Assembly (NCBI GenBank): GCA_016197185.1
Contig: JACPWH010000004.1
Span: 1-35,252 of the forward strand
DNA length: 35,252 nucleotides
Source of the DNA: Ignavibacteriota bacterium
GTDB lineage: Bacteria > Bacteroidota > Ignavibacteria > Kapaibacteriales > UBA961
Direction: 5' to 3'
Part shown: positions 1 to 9,121 of the stretch, in pieces
How the letters are laid out: each line of letters begins with the position of its first letter
Position numbering within the stretch: the first letter of the stretch is position 1
Position numbers and translations under genes: made by a program
Notes under the pieces: generated by a model
Database searches by the model: none
What the model was told of the DNA's origin: nothing
Seen by the model: only the letters and a program-made list of their open reading frames with translations

Positions 1-1124
1 GCAAGGAGTGTTGAATTTGAATATTCAGTCATATCGAGACGAACAGTTCGCATTTCAGGTGGGAAATTTGGAGTTGTGTACCTGACAGCAAGAAGGGAAT
101 CTTCTTGCTGAACTAATAACTTTTTAATTTGGCTTTGAACCTCAGCCCCTGCTTTTTTCCCTATCGAAATCAGTCCTTTAACATCCGAAAAATCAGTATT
201 TTTCCATGTACCAAGTTCCGGCGTAATCGAAAGAACGGGAATCCCTGACACGGTGTTTTCAAAACGGGAATTTTGAATATTCATCATACTTGTTACCACT
301 TGGTCGGCAACATTCCACGGGGTGTCGAGCTCATCGGGAGGTAAAAGCGGAGATGTGGTATTAATTGATATTATGATCGTAGGATGAAATTCGGAAGCTG
401 CTATTTCAATTGGAATATTCGACATTATTCCACCATCCACCAATACCATTGAGTCAATCCGAATAGGAGTATATCTGAGCGGTACGGTGGCACTTGCCCG
501 CATTGCATTTACCAAATCACCTTTTCTAAGTGCAATCGAGCGTCCCTTTACCAAATCGGTTGCCACTGCGCGAAATGGAACTTTCAGGTGATCGAAATTT
601 CCGTCTGCATGATAAACACCATTCCACACCAATTCGTGCAAAAGCATTGCAAGCCGTGTATCGCCGGATATTGACTGAGGAACAACTAATTTGAAATTTC
701 TGAAATGGAGTGTGAGCAGATTTCTATCGTTCTCAAACTTCTGATCAAGGAATAAATCCGCCCTATCCTGTTCGTTTCCAATTGCCAGAATCCGCTCCCA
801 TTCTACATCGGTAAGTATAGAGTCCAGTTCGTGAGCAGTATATCCCGAAGCGTATAATCCCCCTATTATTGCGCCTATACTTGTTCCAATAACATAATCA
901 ATTGGTATTCCTGCTTTTTCCAATTCATGTAAGACTCCTATTTGGGCAAGCCCACTGCTGCCCCCACCCGACAATACAACCGCTACTTTTGGACGGTACA
1001 CATCTCGTTGAGGCAGAATCCATCTGGTTGTTGGAGATGTAGTATCCCGCTCAAACGCCTTGAGTTCAATAGCGAATAACACCACAGATGACATAATGAG
1101 GAGTATAAATATTTTAAACTTCAT
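1..1124 (-). CDS. Secreted patatin-like phospholipase, C-terminus cut by window edge
   Basis: This frame is open from ATG at 1124 to the window edge, about 374 codons. Residues 1-24 look like a Sec signal peptide. The patatin fold follows. The glycine-rich oxyanion loop SGGGSSG is at about 52-58, with Ser where most members have Arg or Lys. The nucleophile elbow GTSIG (Ser82) and the catalytic-dyad Asp in VDGG (Asp230) are both present. The family hydrolyses acyl esters of phospholipids. Secreted bacterial members often continue into a POTRA segment and an Omp85-type barrel (PlpD-like). Residues after ~330 would be the start of such a region, but the window ends before this can be judged. It is divergent from the macroglobulin gene. 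The catalytic assignment is firm; substrate and export route are inferred. Confidence 0.88.
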   Translation of the reverse strand, partial: MKFKIFILLIMSSVVLFAIELKAFERDTTSPTTRWILPQRDVYRPKVAVVLSGGGSSGLAQIGVLHELEKAGIPIDYVIGTSIGAIIGGLYASGYTAHELDSILTDVEWERILAIGNEQDRADLFLDQKFENDRNLLTLHFRNFKLVVPQSISGDTRLAMLLHELVWNGVYHADGNFDHLKVPFRAVATDLVKGRSIALRKGDLVNAMRASATVPLRYTPIRIDSMVLVDGGIMSNIPIEIAASEFHPTIIISINTTSPLLPPDELDTPWNVADQVVTSMMNIQNSRFENTVSGIPVLSITPELGTWKNTDFSDVKGLISIGKKAGAEVQSQIKKLLVQQEDSLLAVRYTTPNFPPEMRTVRLDMTEYSNSTLL

Positions 1125-1427
1125 GGAGGGTGACGATGAGAATCTTTAGTTTACTATTTTTATGTTGCTGCCTTACTCGCCCAAAAGCTATATAATATAT
1201 TGCAATGTACTACATTTCAATAATTTGTTACTCATGAAAAGTAGAAAAACCATGTAATTTTTACAACACGAAATTATTATGCTGATATTTTATTAAAAAA
1301 ACTTTTCTTTGCCCGGTTTTCCTTCGGTAAATTCATTATTTTTGTATAGTGAATTTTTGCAAAAATCCCCTCCGGTTTACGATCCCTTAATGCTCAAATT
1401 TTTTCTTACTTTTCTACAGGAATTCCT
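1125..1427. other. Divergent intergenic region with a candidate promoter for the macroglobulin gene
   Basis: These 303 bases separate the divergent patatin and macroglobulin genes. I see no coding potential. TATTTTTG at 1337-1344 fits the Bacteroidota -7 box TAnnTTTG on the plus strand and lies 83 bases before the macroglobulin ATG. No clean TTTG sits at the -33 distance, so the promoter call is weak. Nothing comparable was found for the patatin gene. Confidence 0.4.
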
Positions 1428-4400
1428 ATGAATTTCCGAGTCGTTTTGTGTGTACTTGTTTTTCTTGCAATTGCAAGTTGCGGCGGTGATAAAGTTGGTA
1501 TTGCATCACGTAATTTTACTGATGAAATCCAGCGTGAGCAAAATCTTTCGTTTACATTCGATCATCCGCTTATCCCGGATTCACTTCTCAATTATGATTG
1601 GGATACAACGGCTTATATCAAGTTCTCGCCGGCAGTCAAAGGAAAATTCAAATGGAACTCTTCCTCAGAGCTAATATTCTCACCGAGCAAGGGCTTCAAA
1701 CCGAGCACCGATTACAAGGGTGAATTAACAGAGGCAATCCTGCTCCATGTCGATAAAAAATTGAAACTGACCGATGAAAAAGAATTTGGATTCCACACGC
1801 CATACTTAAAGTTTATTGATGCCACATCGTTTTGGGCAAAATCAACAAAAAATCCATCTCAAGTTGCCCTGCAATTACGATTGAATTTTACAGAGTTTAT
1901 CAACCCGCAAAATCTTGCTTCTTTGCTACACATCCAATTAGACGGAAAGAACGCAGCTTTTGAATTGCCATCTGAAACGGTAAACAACTCCGTTCAGGTC
2001 AATATTGAAAATATTCCTTTCGGAACAGGAAGTTTACCTGTAAAAATTACAGTTGACAAAGGATTGCATTGTGTGGAAAGTGACTTTATCACTAAAGAAG
2101 CGTTTGAAGTGAATTTCGACACTCCTTCTCGAGATAAGATTCAGATAATTCAAGTTACTACCGGATTTGAAGATGAAAAGCAGAAAATAGAGATTCTTAC
2201 TACACAAAGTGTTGAGAATACAGAAGTGCAGCCTCTTGTATCAATCAACCCGTCTGTAAAATTCACAGCAGAGACTATGGAATACGGAATGGTTCTCAAA
2301 GGTGATTTTAAAATCGGAACAACATACGAACTGACTGTTTCAGGTAAACTGAAGGGTATAGTCGGCGGTGAAATGAAACAGGACTATAAACAATATGTTC
2401 AATTCGGAGAAATGAAACCTGCGCTTACTTTTACCTCGCGAAAAGCTATTTACCTTACCTCGAAAGGTGACAGGAATGTCGGTTTGAAAATTACTAATAT
2501 CCCGAGAGTTCGTGTTGTTATCACAAAGATTTATGAGAATAATATCCTTGCGTTCTTGCGTGAAGGCGGCGGGTATTATGAAGAAGGTTATGGGGAATAT
2601 GAAGAAGAATATAATAATTACGGCTGGATTCAAACGAGCAATTTTGGTGATGAAGTTGTTAATAAGATTATTGAGACAAAATCTCTCCAGAAAGAGAATG
2701 GACGGAGTTTATTGAACCTGAATTTCGATGATAAGACAATGTTCAAAGGGATTTATCTGGTAAAAGTAACCTCCGACGACGAGGAATACCTTAATGCAAC
2801 AAAAGTTGTAGCAATTTCTGACATAGGACTTATTGCAAAATCAACCGATGAAGAAATTGTTGTGTTCGCCAATTCAATACTCAGCGCAACACCTCTTTCG
2901 GGTGTGAACGTTCAGCTTGTCAGTTCAAATAATCAATTTGTCTATAAAGCTACAACAGGCGCAGATGGTCTTGCCCGTTTTCCCAATATCAAGCAAAAAG
3001 CCCCGGGCTTTCATATTGAAATGCTTACCGCTCAAATGGATAAGGATTATACATACCTCCATTTATATAAAACAAAAGTAGAAACTTCCCGGTATGATGT
3101 GGGTGGAGAACGCGAGAACCCGTCGGGGTATCAAGCATTTATCTATGGAGACAGAAACATCTATCGCCCGGGCGAAACAATCCGTGTTAGCTCGATAGTC
3201 CGCACTATGACATGGGAGCCTGTTGTAAATATTCCTGTCAAACTCAAACTCCTGATGCCGAATGGAAAAGAATACAAAAACGCAAAATTCATACTGGACG
3301 AGCAGGGAGCTTTCGAAACTGCAATTCCCCTGCCTCCTACCGTTGTCACGGGGTCATATACCGCCGAACTCTATTCAGCAAATGATATTCTGTTGAATTC
3401 AACAATTATAAGTGTTGAAGAATTTATGCCGGACCGTATCAGCGTGGCAGCGCGTTCCGATAAACATGAATATCATTTGAATGATAAGGTTACAATCTCC
3501 GTTCAAGCAATGAATTTATTCGGACCTCCGGCATCCGGTCGTAATTATCAAATGGAATATTCCCTTACCCGCAAGCAATTCATTGCAAAGAATTTTAAAG
3601 ACTATAGCTTTTCAATTCAAACTAAAAATGAAATTCAATTCCAAAAAGAACTGAGGGAAGATAAGACAGACAAAGATGGCAAAGGTTCGCAAGCCTTTGC
3701 AATTGGTCAGGAATACGAAAACCTTGGAATACTTGCCGGAAAAGTATTTACAACTGTTTTTGATGAAACGGGACGTCCTGTGAATCGTCTTACTACGTTT
3801 GATGTTTCAACCCAATCATCCTTTTTTGGGATTAAGTCTTTTGATGATTATGTAGGGGTACGAAAGAATATGGCAATACCGTTGATTGCTGTTGACAAAA
3901 ATGGAAATACTCAAAACAACATTCAAGCAAAAGTACAAATCATAAAGTTCAATTGGCAAAATGTTATTGAAAAAGACAATGACTATTATAGGAATGTATC
4001 TCAAAAACAAGAGCAAATTCTTATCGAACGTACAATGACTTTAAACGGAACATCCTCGTCGATGAGTTTTATGCCGACAATCTCGGGTGAGTACGAAGTA
4101 CGGATTATGAAACCAGGTGCGAGTGCGTATGTAGCACAAAAATTCTATGCATACGGATGGGGCTATACACAAAGTTCATCATTCGAGGTAAATAAAGAGG
4201 GCCAAATCAATATTGAAGCAGATAAAGAAAAGTACGGCATAGGCGAAAAAGCATCAATCCTTTTCAAAACTCCTTTTGCAGGAAAATTGTTGGTGACGGT
4301 TGAACGAAATAAAGTTTTTGAGCATTTCTATCTTGAAACGGACAAAAAATCGGCAATGCTTACTCTGCCGATAAAAGAAGAGTATTTGCCGAATATCTAT

Positions 4401-6740
4401 ATAACAGCAACCTTATTTAAACCAATTGATGACGGCACAATGCCGTTAACTGTTGCAACCGGATTCCACCCGATTATCGTTGAGAAACCATCATCTCGAA
4501 TTCCCGTGACTATATCCGTTGCAGAAAAGTCACGCTCAAATACCAAGCAAACGATTACTGTTCGGACAGGAGAGCCGAATGTTCATCTTACGATAGCCGT
4601 TGTTGACGAGGGCATCCTGCAACTTAAAAATTTCAAGACTCCCGACCCCCATGGCTTTTTCTATGCAAAACGTGCACTTGAAGTTAATTCTCATAATCTC
4701 TACCCTTTTCTTTTCCCTGAATATTCACGGAAAAAATCCAGTACTGCGGGTGACGGTTATGATCTTTCGAAGCGTGTGAATCCATTTACAAGCAAAAGGG
4801 TTAATTTGATTGCATTGTGGAGCGGTATTATCAAGACTTCCGGTTCGCAAGCCACTTATACTATTGATATTCCTCAATTCTCGGGGGATTTACGAGTAAT
4901 GGCGGTTTGCTATAAGAATAAATCGTTAGGTTCGGCAGAAAAGCATATAAAAGTTGCCGACCCGATTGTTGTTTCCTCTGCTCTTCCAAGATTTGCAAGC
5001 CCGGGAGATACGCTTACTATTCCTGTTACGCTGACAAATACAACGGCTAAAGCTACAAATGCCACTGCAAAACTTTCAATAAGCGGAGCTATGTATGTGT
5101 TAGGAAATTTCCAACAATCGGTGAATATTCCTGCAAATTCCGAAGCAAACGCTACATTCCGCGCAGTTGCTAAACAGGAAGTAGGATTAGCAGATGCAAC
5201 AGTAAGTGTACAGGCACTCGGCGAAACATTTACAGAAAAAACCTCGATGAGTGTACGCCCTATTGCGGGCTTACTCAAGACCTCAGGCGACGGAGTAGTA
5301 AATGCAGGGCAGATACAAACTGTTAACATTAACGCTGCATATATTCCATCTTCGATGGATGCAAAACTTATTGTTTCCCGCTCACCTCTTGTGCAATTCA
5401 CAAAAAACCTGACCTATCTTGTTCAGTATCCATACGGTTGTGTTGAGCAAACCGTTTCGTCTGCTTTCCCGCAAATCTATTATTTCGACCTCGCAAAATC
5501 TGTTCAAGACCGCAATATGCAAGGAACAAACCCTGCCTATAATGTTCAGCAAGCCATTACCAAACTCGGCTCAATGCAGGTCTATAACGGAGGATTCAGT
5601 TATTGGCAGGGTGGAAATGAAGCATCATGGTGGGGAACAGTGTATGCTGTGCATTTTCTGTGGGAAGCCAAGAAAGCTGGGTTTGAAGTGCCTTCTTCCA
5701 CAATTGACAAAGCAGCTTCTTATTTATCACAAGAAGTAAAAACAAGAAAAACCGTTCAGTATTATTATAGACTTAACGGAGGAGCAACAGTTCAATCCAG
5801 ACCTATTATTCCGCGAGAAGTGGCATATAATCTTTTCGTATTGTCGCTTGTCGGACGACCCGATATTTCCACAATGAACTACTGCAAATCCAATCTTTCC
5901 CAAATGACAAACGATTCGCGCTATCTGCTTGCTGCGGCATTCATGCTCAATGGTGACCAAGCAAGTTACAAAGGAATTCTCCCCAAATCTTCTTTCTCGA
6001 ATGAACAATCGATTCCTGAATTTGACGGGAGTTTCGGTTCATACATTCGTGATGAAGGAATTTCTCTCAATACACTTTTGGAAGTTGACTCCGACAACAA
6101 ACAAATCCCGGTAATGGCACGGCATCTTTCCGAAGGAATGAAGAATCAGAGGTATTTATCTACTCAGGAAAATGTGTTTGCCTTGCTTGCGTTCGGGAAA
6201 ATCGCCAAGCGAAGTATAGCAGCAAACGCTACTGCTACTATCAGTGCAGGTGGAAAAACAATCGGCTCTGCAGGTGAAAACGCATTTGTTACCACAAAGG
6301 ATATTGCAGGTAAGCAAGTGACGATAAGTGCAAGCAATGGTACGATGTATTATTTCTGGAGTTTGGAAGGATTAAGCATGGACGGGAAATTTGTACAGGA
6401 AGATAATTTCCTAAAAGTTCGCAAAGTATTTTTGAATCGGGACGGAAAGCCTATTTCCGGTACAAATTTTAAGCAGAATGATTTGATTGTTGTTAAAATC
6501 ATGCTTTCGACTACTCAGAATACTACTGTAAATAATGTGGTAATTACAGATATGCTCCCGGCAGGACTTGAAATCGAAAACCCGCGTGTTGGAGCTGTAC
6601 CAGAACTTTCATGGATTAAGAACAACACCTCCCCGCAACATTTGGATATTCGCGATGACCGCATCAACATTTTCACATCGGCTTCGGGAGATGAAAAAGC
6701 GTATTATTATCGAAGGGAATATACAAGATGGGTCCTGTGA
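1428..6740 (+). CDS. Alpha-2-macroglobulin family lipoprotein (thioester type), C-terminus frameshifted
   Basis: The reading frame has 1770 codons. The N-terminus is a lipoprotein signal with lipobox I-A-S-C (Cys18), so the protein should be anchored in the envelope. The architecture is that of bacterial alpha-2-macroglobulins: a long series of MG-type beta domains, a bait-containing middle region, and an alpha-alpha toroid carrying the thioester motif C-V-E-Q at residues 1338-1341 within YPYGCVEQ. These proteins trap attacking proteases by covalent thioester reaction after bait cleavage. E. coli YfhM is about 1650 residues, so the length is usual. A pbpC gene, a frequent neighbour of this family, is absent here. 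The frame ends in YYYRREYTRWVL, while the expected family C-terminus lies in the -1 frame up to 6808 (see next entry). The family call is secure; the state of the gene is uncertain. Confidence 0.93.
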   Translation: MNFRVVLCVLVFLAIASCGGDKVGIASRNFTDEIQREQNLSFTFDHPLIPDSLLNYDWDTTAYIKFSPAVKGKFKWNSSSELIFSPSKGFKPSTDYKGELTEAILLHVDKKLKLTDEKEFGFHTPYLKFIDATSFWAKSTKNPSQVALQLRLNFTEFINPQNLASLLHIQLDGKNAAFELPSETVNNSVQVNIENIPFGTGSLPVKITVDKGLHCVESDFITKEAFEVNFDTPSRDKIQIIQVTTGFEDEKQKIEILTTQSVENTEVQPLVSINPSVKFTAETMEYGMVLKGDFKIGTTYELTVSGKLKGIVGGEMKQDYKQYVQFGEMKPALTFTSRKAIYLTSKGDRNVGLKITNIPRVRVVITKIYENNILAFLREGGGYYEEGYGEYEEEYNNYGWIQTSNFGDEVVNKIIETKSLQKENGRSLLNLNFDDKTMFKGIYLVKVTSDDEEYLNATKVVAISDIGLIAKSTDEEIVVFANSILSATPLSGVNVQLVSSNNQFVYKATTGADGLARFPNIKQKAPGFHIEMLTAQMDKDYTYLHLYKTKVETSRYDVGGERENPSGYQAFIYGDRNIYRPGETIRVSSIVRTMTWEPVVNIPVKLKLLMPNGKEYKNAKFILDEQGAFETAIPLPPTVVTGSYTAELYSANDILLNSTIISVEEFMPDRISVAARSDKHEYHLNDKVTISVQAMNLFGPPASGRNYQMEYSLTRKQFIAKNFKDYSFSIQTKNEIQFQKELREDKTDKDGKGSQAFAIGQEYENLGILAGKVFTTVFDETGRPVNRLTTFDVSTQSSFFGIKSFDDYVGVRKNMAIPLIAVDKNGNTQNNIQAKVQIIKFNWQNVIEKDNDYYRNVSQKQEQILIERTMTLNGTSSSMSFMPTISGEYEVRIMKPGASAYVAQKFYAYGWGYTQSSSFEVNKEGQINIEADKEKYGIGEKASILFKTPFAGKLLVTVERNKVFEHFYLETDKKSAMLTLPIKEEYLPNIYITATLFKPIDDGTMPLTVATGFHPIIVEKPSSRIPVTISVAEKSRSNTKQTITVRTGEPNVHLTIAVVDEGILQLKNFKTPDPHGFFYAKRALEVNSHNLYPFLFPEYSRKKSSTAGDGYDLSKRVNPFTSKRVNLIALWSGIIKTSGSQATYTIDIPQFSGDLRVMAVCYKNKSLGSAEKHIKVADPIVVSSALPRFASPGDTLTIPVTLTNTTAKATNATAKLSISGAMYVLGNFQQSVNIPANSEANATFRAVAKQEVGLADATVSVQALGETFTEKTSMSVRPIAGLLKTSGDGVVNAGQIQTVNINAAYIPSSMDAKLIVSRSPLVQFTKNLTYLVQYPYGCVEQTVSSAFPQIYYFDLAKSVQDRNMQGTNPAYNVQQAITKLGSMQVYNGGFSYWQGGNEASWWGTVYAVHFLWEAKKAGFEVPSSTIDKAASYLSQEVKTRKTVQYYYRLNGGATVQSRPIIPREVAYNLFVLSLVGRPDISTMNYCKSNLSQMTNDSRYLLAAAFMLNGDQASYKGILPKSSFSNEQSIPEFDGSFGSYIRDEGISLNTLLEVDSDNKQIPVMARHLSEGMKNQRYLSTQENVFALLAFGKIAKRSIAANATATISAGGKTIGSAGENAFVTTKDIAGKQVTISASNGTMYYFWSLEGLSMDGKFVQEDNFLKVRKVFLNRDGKPISGTNFKQNDLIVVKIMLSTTQNTTVNNVVITDMLPAGLEIENPRVGAVPELSWIKNNTSPQHLDIRDDRINIFTSASGDEKAYYYRREYTRWVL

Positions 6741-6808
6741 GTGCAGATGCCATGTACAATGGGGAGTATCATTCGTATAATGGAGCTGGGGTGGTGAGGG
6801 TTGAGTGA
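6713..6808 (+). pseudogene. Out-of-frame C-terminal tail of the macroglobulin gene
   Basis: Read in the -1 frame, this stretch encodes KGIYKMGPVSADAMY followed by about 17 more residues and a TGA at 6806-6808. It matches the usual end of bacterial macroglobulins, where a V-R-A-V-x-x-G strand leads into an A-x-A-M-Y motif. The main frame reaches YYYR at 6702-6713 and then goes out of register. The few residues expected between YYYR and the glycine are missing as well, so a short deletion whose length is not a multiple of three fits better than a single miscalled base. No slippery heptamer is visible at the junction. Confidence 0.75.
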
Positions 6809-6832
6809 GGAGATAGACAAAAATTAATTTGT

Positions 6833-6870
6833 AATGTATAGGGACAGACAATGTCTGCCCCCTATACATT
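6833..6870. repeat. REP-like palindrome
   Basis: Outer arms AATGTATAGGG and CCCTATACATT pair perfectly over 11 bases. An inner stem CAGACA/TGTCTG pairs around a single A. There is no T-tract, so a simple Rho-independent terminator is unlikely, though the element lies 24 bases after the macroglobulin tail and could stop transcription. The nested-palindrome form and intergenic position are typical of REP/REPIN-type dispersed repeats; copy number cannot be judged here. Confidence 0.6.
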
Positions 6871-6994
6871 CGTACAACTAACCTATTAATTATGAAATCA
6901 ATCAAAAACGAAACTAAAAATCAATTTGATAGTATTAATGCTATATCATAAATAATTGTCACCTAATATTTATCAACAATCGGATTACAAATAG

Positions 6995-8136
6995 ATGAAA
7001 AATATACTCCTTACTACTCTCCTCTTGATAGGTTTTTCTTTCAGCACAACACATTCACAAAACTTCAACAAAGCCAAACTTGACAGCTTATTCGACAGAC
7101 TCTCCGAAAAAAATAAAGCAATGGGTTCTATTGCCATTACCAAAAATGGTAACCTGCTTTACAGTCGTGCAATCGGCTACATGCAAATCACGGACAAAGA
7201 AAAACAACCCTCTACTACATCTACAAAGTATAGAATCGGCTCAATAACTAAAATGTTTACATCCACAATGATTTTCCAATTGATAGATGAAGGGAAAATC
7301 ACTCTGACAACACCATTGGCAACGTATTTCCCGAAACTACCAAATGCACATAAAATTACTATTGGTAATTTATTGAACCATCGAAGCGGACTGCATAATT
7401 TTACTGAAGATCAGGAATATGCAACATGGATGACATCACCTAAAACACATGACGAAATGCTCGACATCATTTCTAAAAGCCCTGTAGATTTCGAGCCGAA
7501 CGCGAAAGGCTCATACAGCAATTCGAACTATGTTATTTTGGGATATATTATCGAAAAGGTTACGAAACAGTCTTATGGAAAAGCTTTGCAGCATTATTTG
7601 CTCAAAAATTGATGTCTCAAGCCAGTTTCATGCAAATGAAAACATTGAAAGATAAATATGGAATGGGTATAGTCACTTTCCCGTTCGGTACAAAAACTGC
7701 ATACGGTCATAATGGCGGCATAGATGGTTTTGTATCAACGCTTGCGTACTTTCCCGATGATAGCGTTGCAATCGCATATATTTCAAACGGACAAGCATAC
7801 CCGATAAACGCAATTCTTATCGGTGTTTTAAGTATCTATTTCGACAAACCGTATTCAATACCGACATTTACTACTATAGCTGTAAAAGCAGAAGAGTTAG
7901 ATAAATATCTGGGTGTTTATTCAAGCCCCAAATTTCCTCTGAAAATTTCAATTACAAAGGATAGCAGCACACTGTACGGGCAGGCAACCGGACAATCTGC
8001 ATTCCCTCTTGCAGCAACCGAAAAGGATAAGTTTCAATTTGAACAAGCCGGAATTGTAATTGAATTTAATACTCCAAAAAACGAACTCACTTTAAAACAG
8101 GGCGGCAGTAATTTTGTACTGACAAAAGAAAAGTAG
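6995..8136 (+). pseudogene. Serine hydrolase (beta-lactamase/DD-peptidase fold) with internal deletion
   Basis: The first part (6995-7612) begins with a signal peptide and carries the S-x-x-K motif as SITK and the Y-x-N motif as YSN, both in the expected context (YRIGSITKMF; GSYSNSNYVILG). It stops at a TGA at 7610-7612. The second part (7609-8136, two bases out of phase) resumes with LMSQASFMQMKTLKDKYGMG and contains the third active-site motif HNGG, then a C-terminal lipocalin-like tail. In intact relatives about 100 residues lie between Y-x-N and this point. Here they are missing, so an internal deletion with loss of frame has joined the two halves. Both halves recognisably belong to one gene and each lacks required catalytic residues, so activity is improbable. 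The family includes D-aminopeptidases, esterases and class C beta-lactamases; the original substrate is unknown. Confidence 0.85.
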
Positions 8137-8203
8137 AAAAATAAGATTACAAAATTTTCGAAGAAATACGTTTCTAAGTATTTCAATGAATCCGAAGGAT
8201 GCA

Positions 8204-8211
8204 TATATTTG
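8204..8211 (+). promoter_or_regulatory. Candidate Bacteroidota-type promoter for the Crp/Fnr gene
   Basis: TATATTTG matches the -7 consensus TAnnTTTG. TTTC at 8181-8184 lies exactly 19 bases upstream and is one base from the -33 element TTTG. The start codon follows 52 bases downstream. Confidence 0.5.
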
Positions 8212-8221
8212 TAGTTAAACA

Positions 8222-8249
8222 TATCTGTAGTTATTGTTCTAAACAGATA
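8222..8249. promoter_or_regulatory. Inverted repeat between promoter and start of the Crp/Fnr gene
   Basis: TATCTGT (8222-8228) and ACAGATA (8243-8249) are perfect inverted repeats separated by 14 bases. The site lies just past the expected transcription start, 14 bases before the ATG. It could be an operator for self-repression by the encoded regulator, or a leader hairpin. The sequence does not decide between these. Confidence 0.35.
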
Positions 8250-8262
8250 ATAGATACTGCAA

Positions 8263-8862
8263 ATGCAACTCTATCGTTCAGAAATATCGCCTTTATTTAT
8301 AGAACTTTTTACTGAGAAAGTAGCTCTGAGTGAAGCCGAATTTGAATTATTTGTTTCATATTTCAGACGTGAATATATCCCTCGAAAATTTTTCTATCTT
8401 AAAGCAGGACAAACGACCAATCAAACTGCATATATTAATAAGGGTAGTTCCAGAACATTCACAATGGACGATAAGGGAAATGAGCATATCATGCACTTTT
8501 CCTTCGAGGACTGGTGGATTGGTGATTTGCAGAGTTACCACACCGGAAGCCCGGGTAGGATGTATGTTCAAGCTATGGAAGATTGCGAATTACTATGCAT
8601 CTCAAAATCTGATTTTGAGACAATACAAATTCGGATACCTCAACTTAAAGAATGGCATGAGCAAAAATTCCATAAAGCCCATTTTGCTACTTTAAACCGT
8701 TTAGTCGAAATAAAAACCCTCACACCTGAAGAACGCTACCTGCAATTATTAGAAAAACACCCTCATATTTTTCAGCGTATTCCATTGCAATATATCGCTT
8801 CTTACCTCGGCATCGAACCGCCCTCTCTCAGCCGTATGCGTAAACGCCTTTTAGGGAAGTAG
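8263..8862 (+). CDS. Crp/Fnr-family transcription regulator
   Basis: The 199-residue protein has the layout of the compact Crp/Fnr regulators common in Bacteroidota. Residues ~25-125 form a cyclic-nucleotide-binding-type beta-roll (INKGSSRTFTMDDKGNEHI is the typical inner strand pair). A long dimerisation helix follows, and a C-terminal helix-turn-helix around 170-197 (YIASYLGIEPPSLSRMRKRL). The cAMP-contacting Glu and Arg-Ser pair of Crp is not obvious, and there is no Fnr-type cysteine cluster, so the ligand is unknown. It stands alone after the serine-hydrolase pseudogene. A Bacteroidota-type promoter and an inverted repeat precede it, suggesting autoregulation. Family confidence is high; the regulon is unknown. 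Confidence 0.9.
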   Translation: MQLYRSEISPLFIELFTEKVALSEAEFELFVSYFRREYIPRKFFYLKAGQTTNQTAYINKGSSRTFTMDDKGNEHIMHFSFEDWWIGDLQSYHTGSPGRMYVQAMEDCELLCISKSDFETIQIRIPQLKEWHEQKFHKAHFATLNRLVEIKTLTPEERYLQLLEKHPHIFQRIPLQYIASYLGIEPPSLSRMRKRLLGK

Positions 8863-8870
8863 CTTGATTA

Positions 8871-8953
8871 TTTGTGTCCTTTGTACAACCTTTATTAACT
8901 TTGTGATAGAAGAAAAGCCATAACCGTTGGAAAGGTTGTACAAAGGACACAAA
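8871..8953. repeat. Long perfect inverted repeat (23-bp arms, 37-base loop)
   Basis: Arm 8871-8893 is exactly complementary to arm 8931-8953, with the core GTGTCCTTTGTACAACC. It starts 8 bases after the Crp/Fnr stop codon. The arms are long and not GC-rich, and there is no T-run, so this looks more like a small mobile palindromic element than a plain terminator. Its right arm resembles the right arm of the repeat at 16927-16984 (14 of 17 positions), so the two probably share an origin. Confidence 0.7.
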
Positions 8954-9013
8954 GTCCGGGATATTTATTTGACTTTTAGAATCCTTACATATTTCTCAAG
9001 CTCAATTATTTCT

Positions 9014-9047
9014 TAACCCAAGTTAAGTAGTTTCTTAACTTGGGTTA
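9014..9047. repeat. 14-bp stem inverted repeat upstream of the methyltransferase
   Basis: TAACCCAAGTTAAG (9014-9027) and CTTAACTTGGGTTA (9034-9047) pair perfectly around a six-base loop. The site lies 75 bases before the methyltransferase ATG. It could be an operator, a leader hairpin or a terminator for the upstream gene. No T-tract follows on the plus strand. Confidence 0.55.
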
Positions 9048-9121
9048 TTGGAAACTAACTTCAGCAGGTGGTAATTTTGCGGGAACAAACTGATGTTTTC
9101 CTTAACAATTATCAAAGCAAT

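Noticed and set aside
4910-5401. 163-codon open frame on the minus strand inside the macroglobulin gene
   Set aside because: It is antisense to the conserved macroglobulin coding sequence, without any recognisable motif.
6702-6740. Programmed -1 frameshift in the macroglobulin gene
   Set aside because: No X-XXY-YYZ slippery heptamer or stimulatory hairpin at the junction, and several family residues are missing, which points to a deletion instead.
9068-9121. GTG start giving a longer methyltransferase
   Set aside because: The extra 18 residues have no family similarity; the ATG at 9122 fits the common N-terminus.
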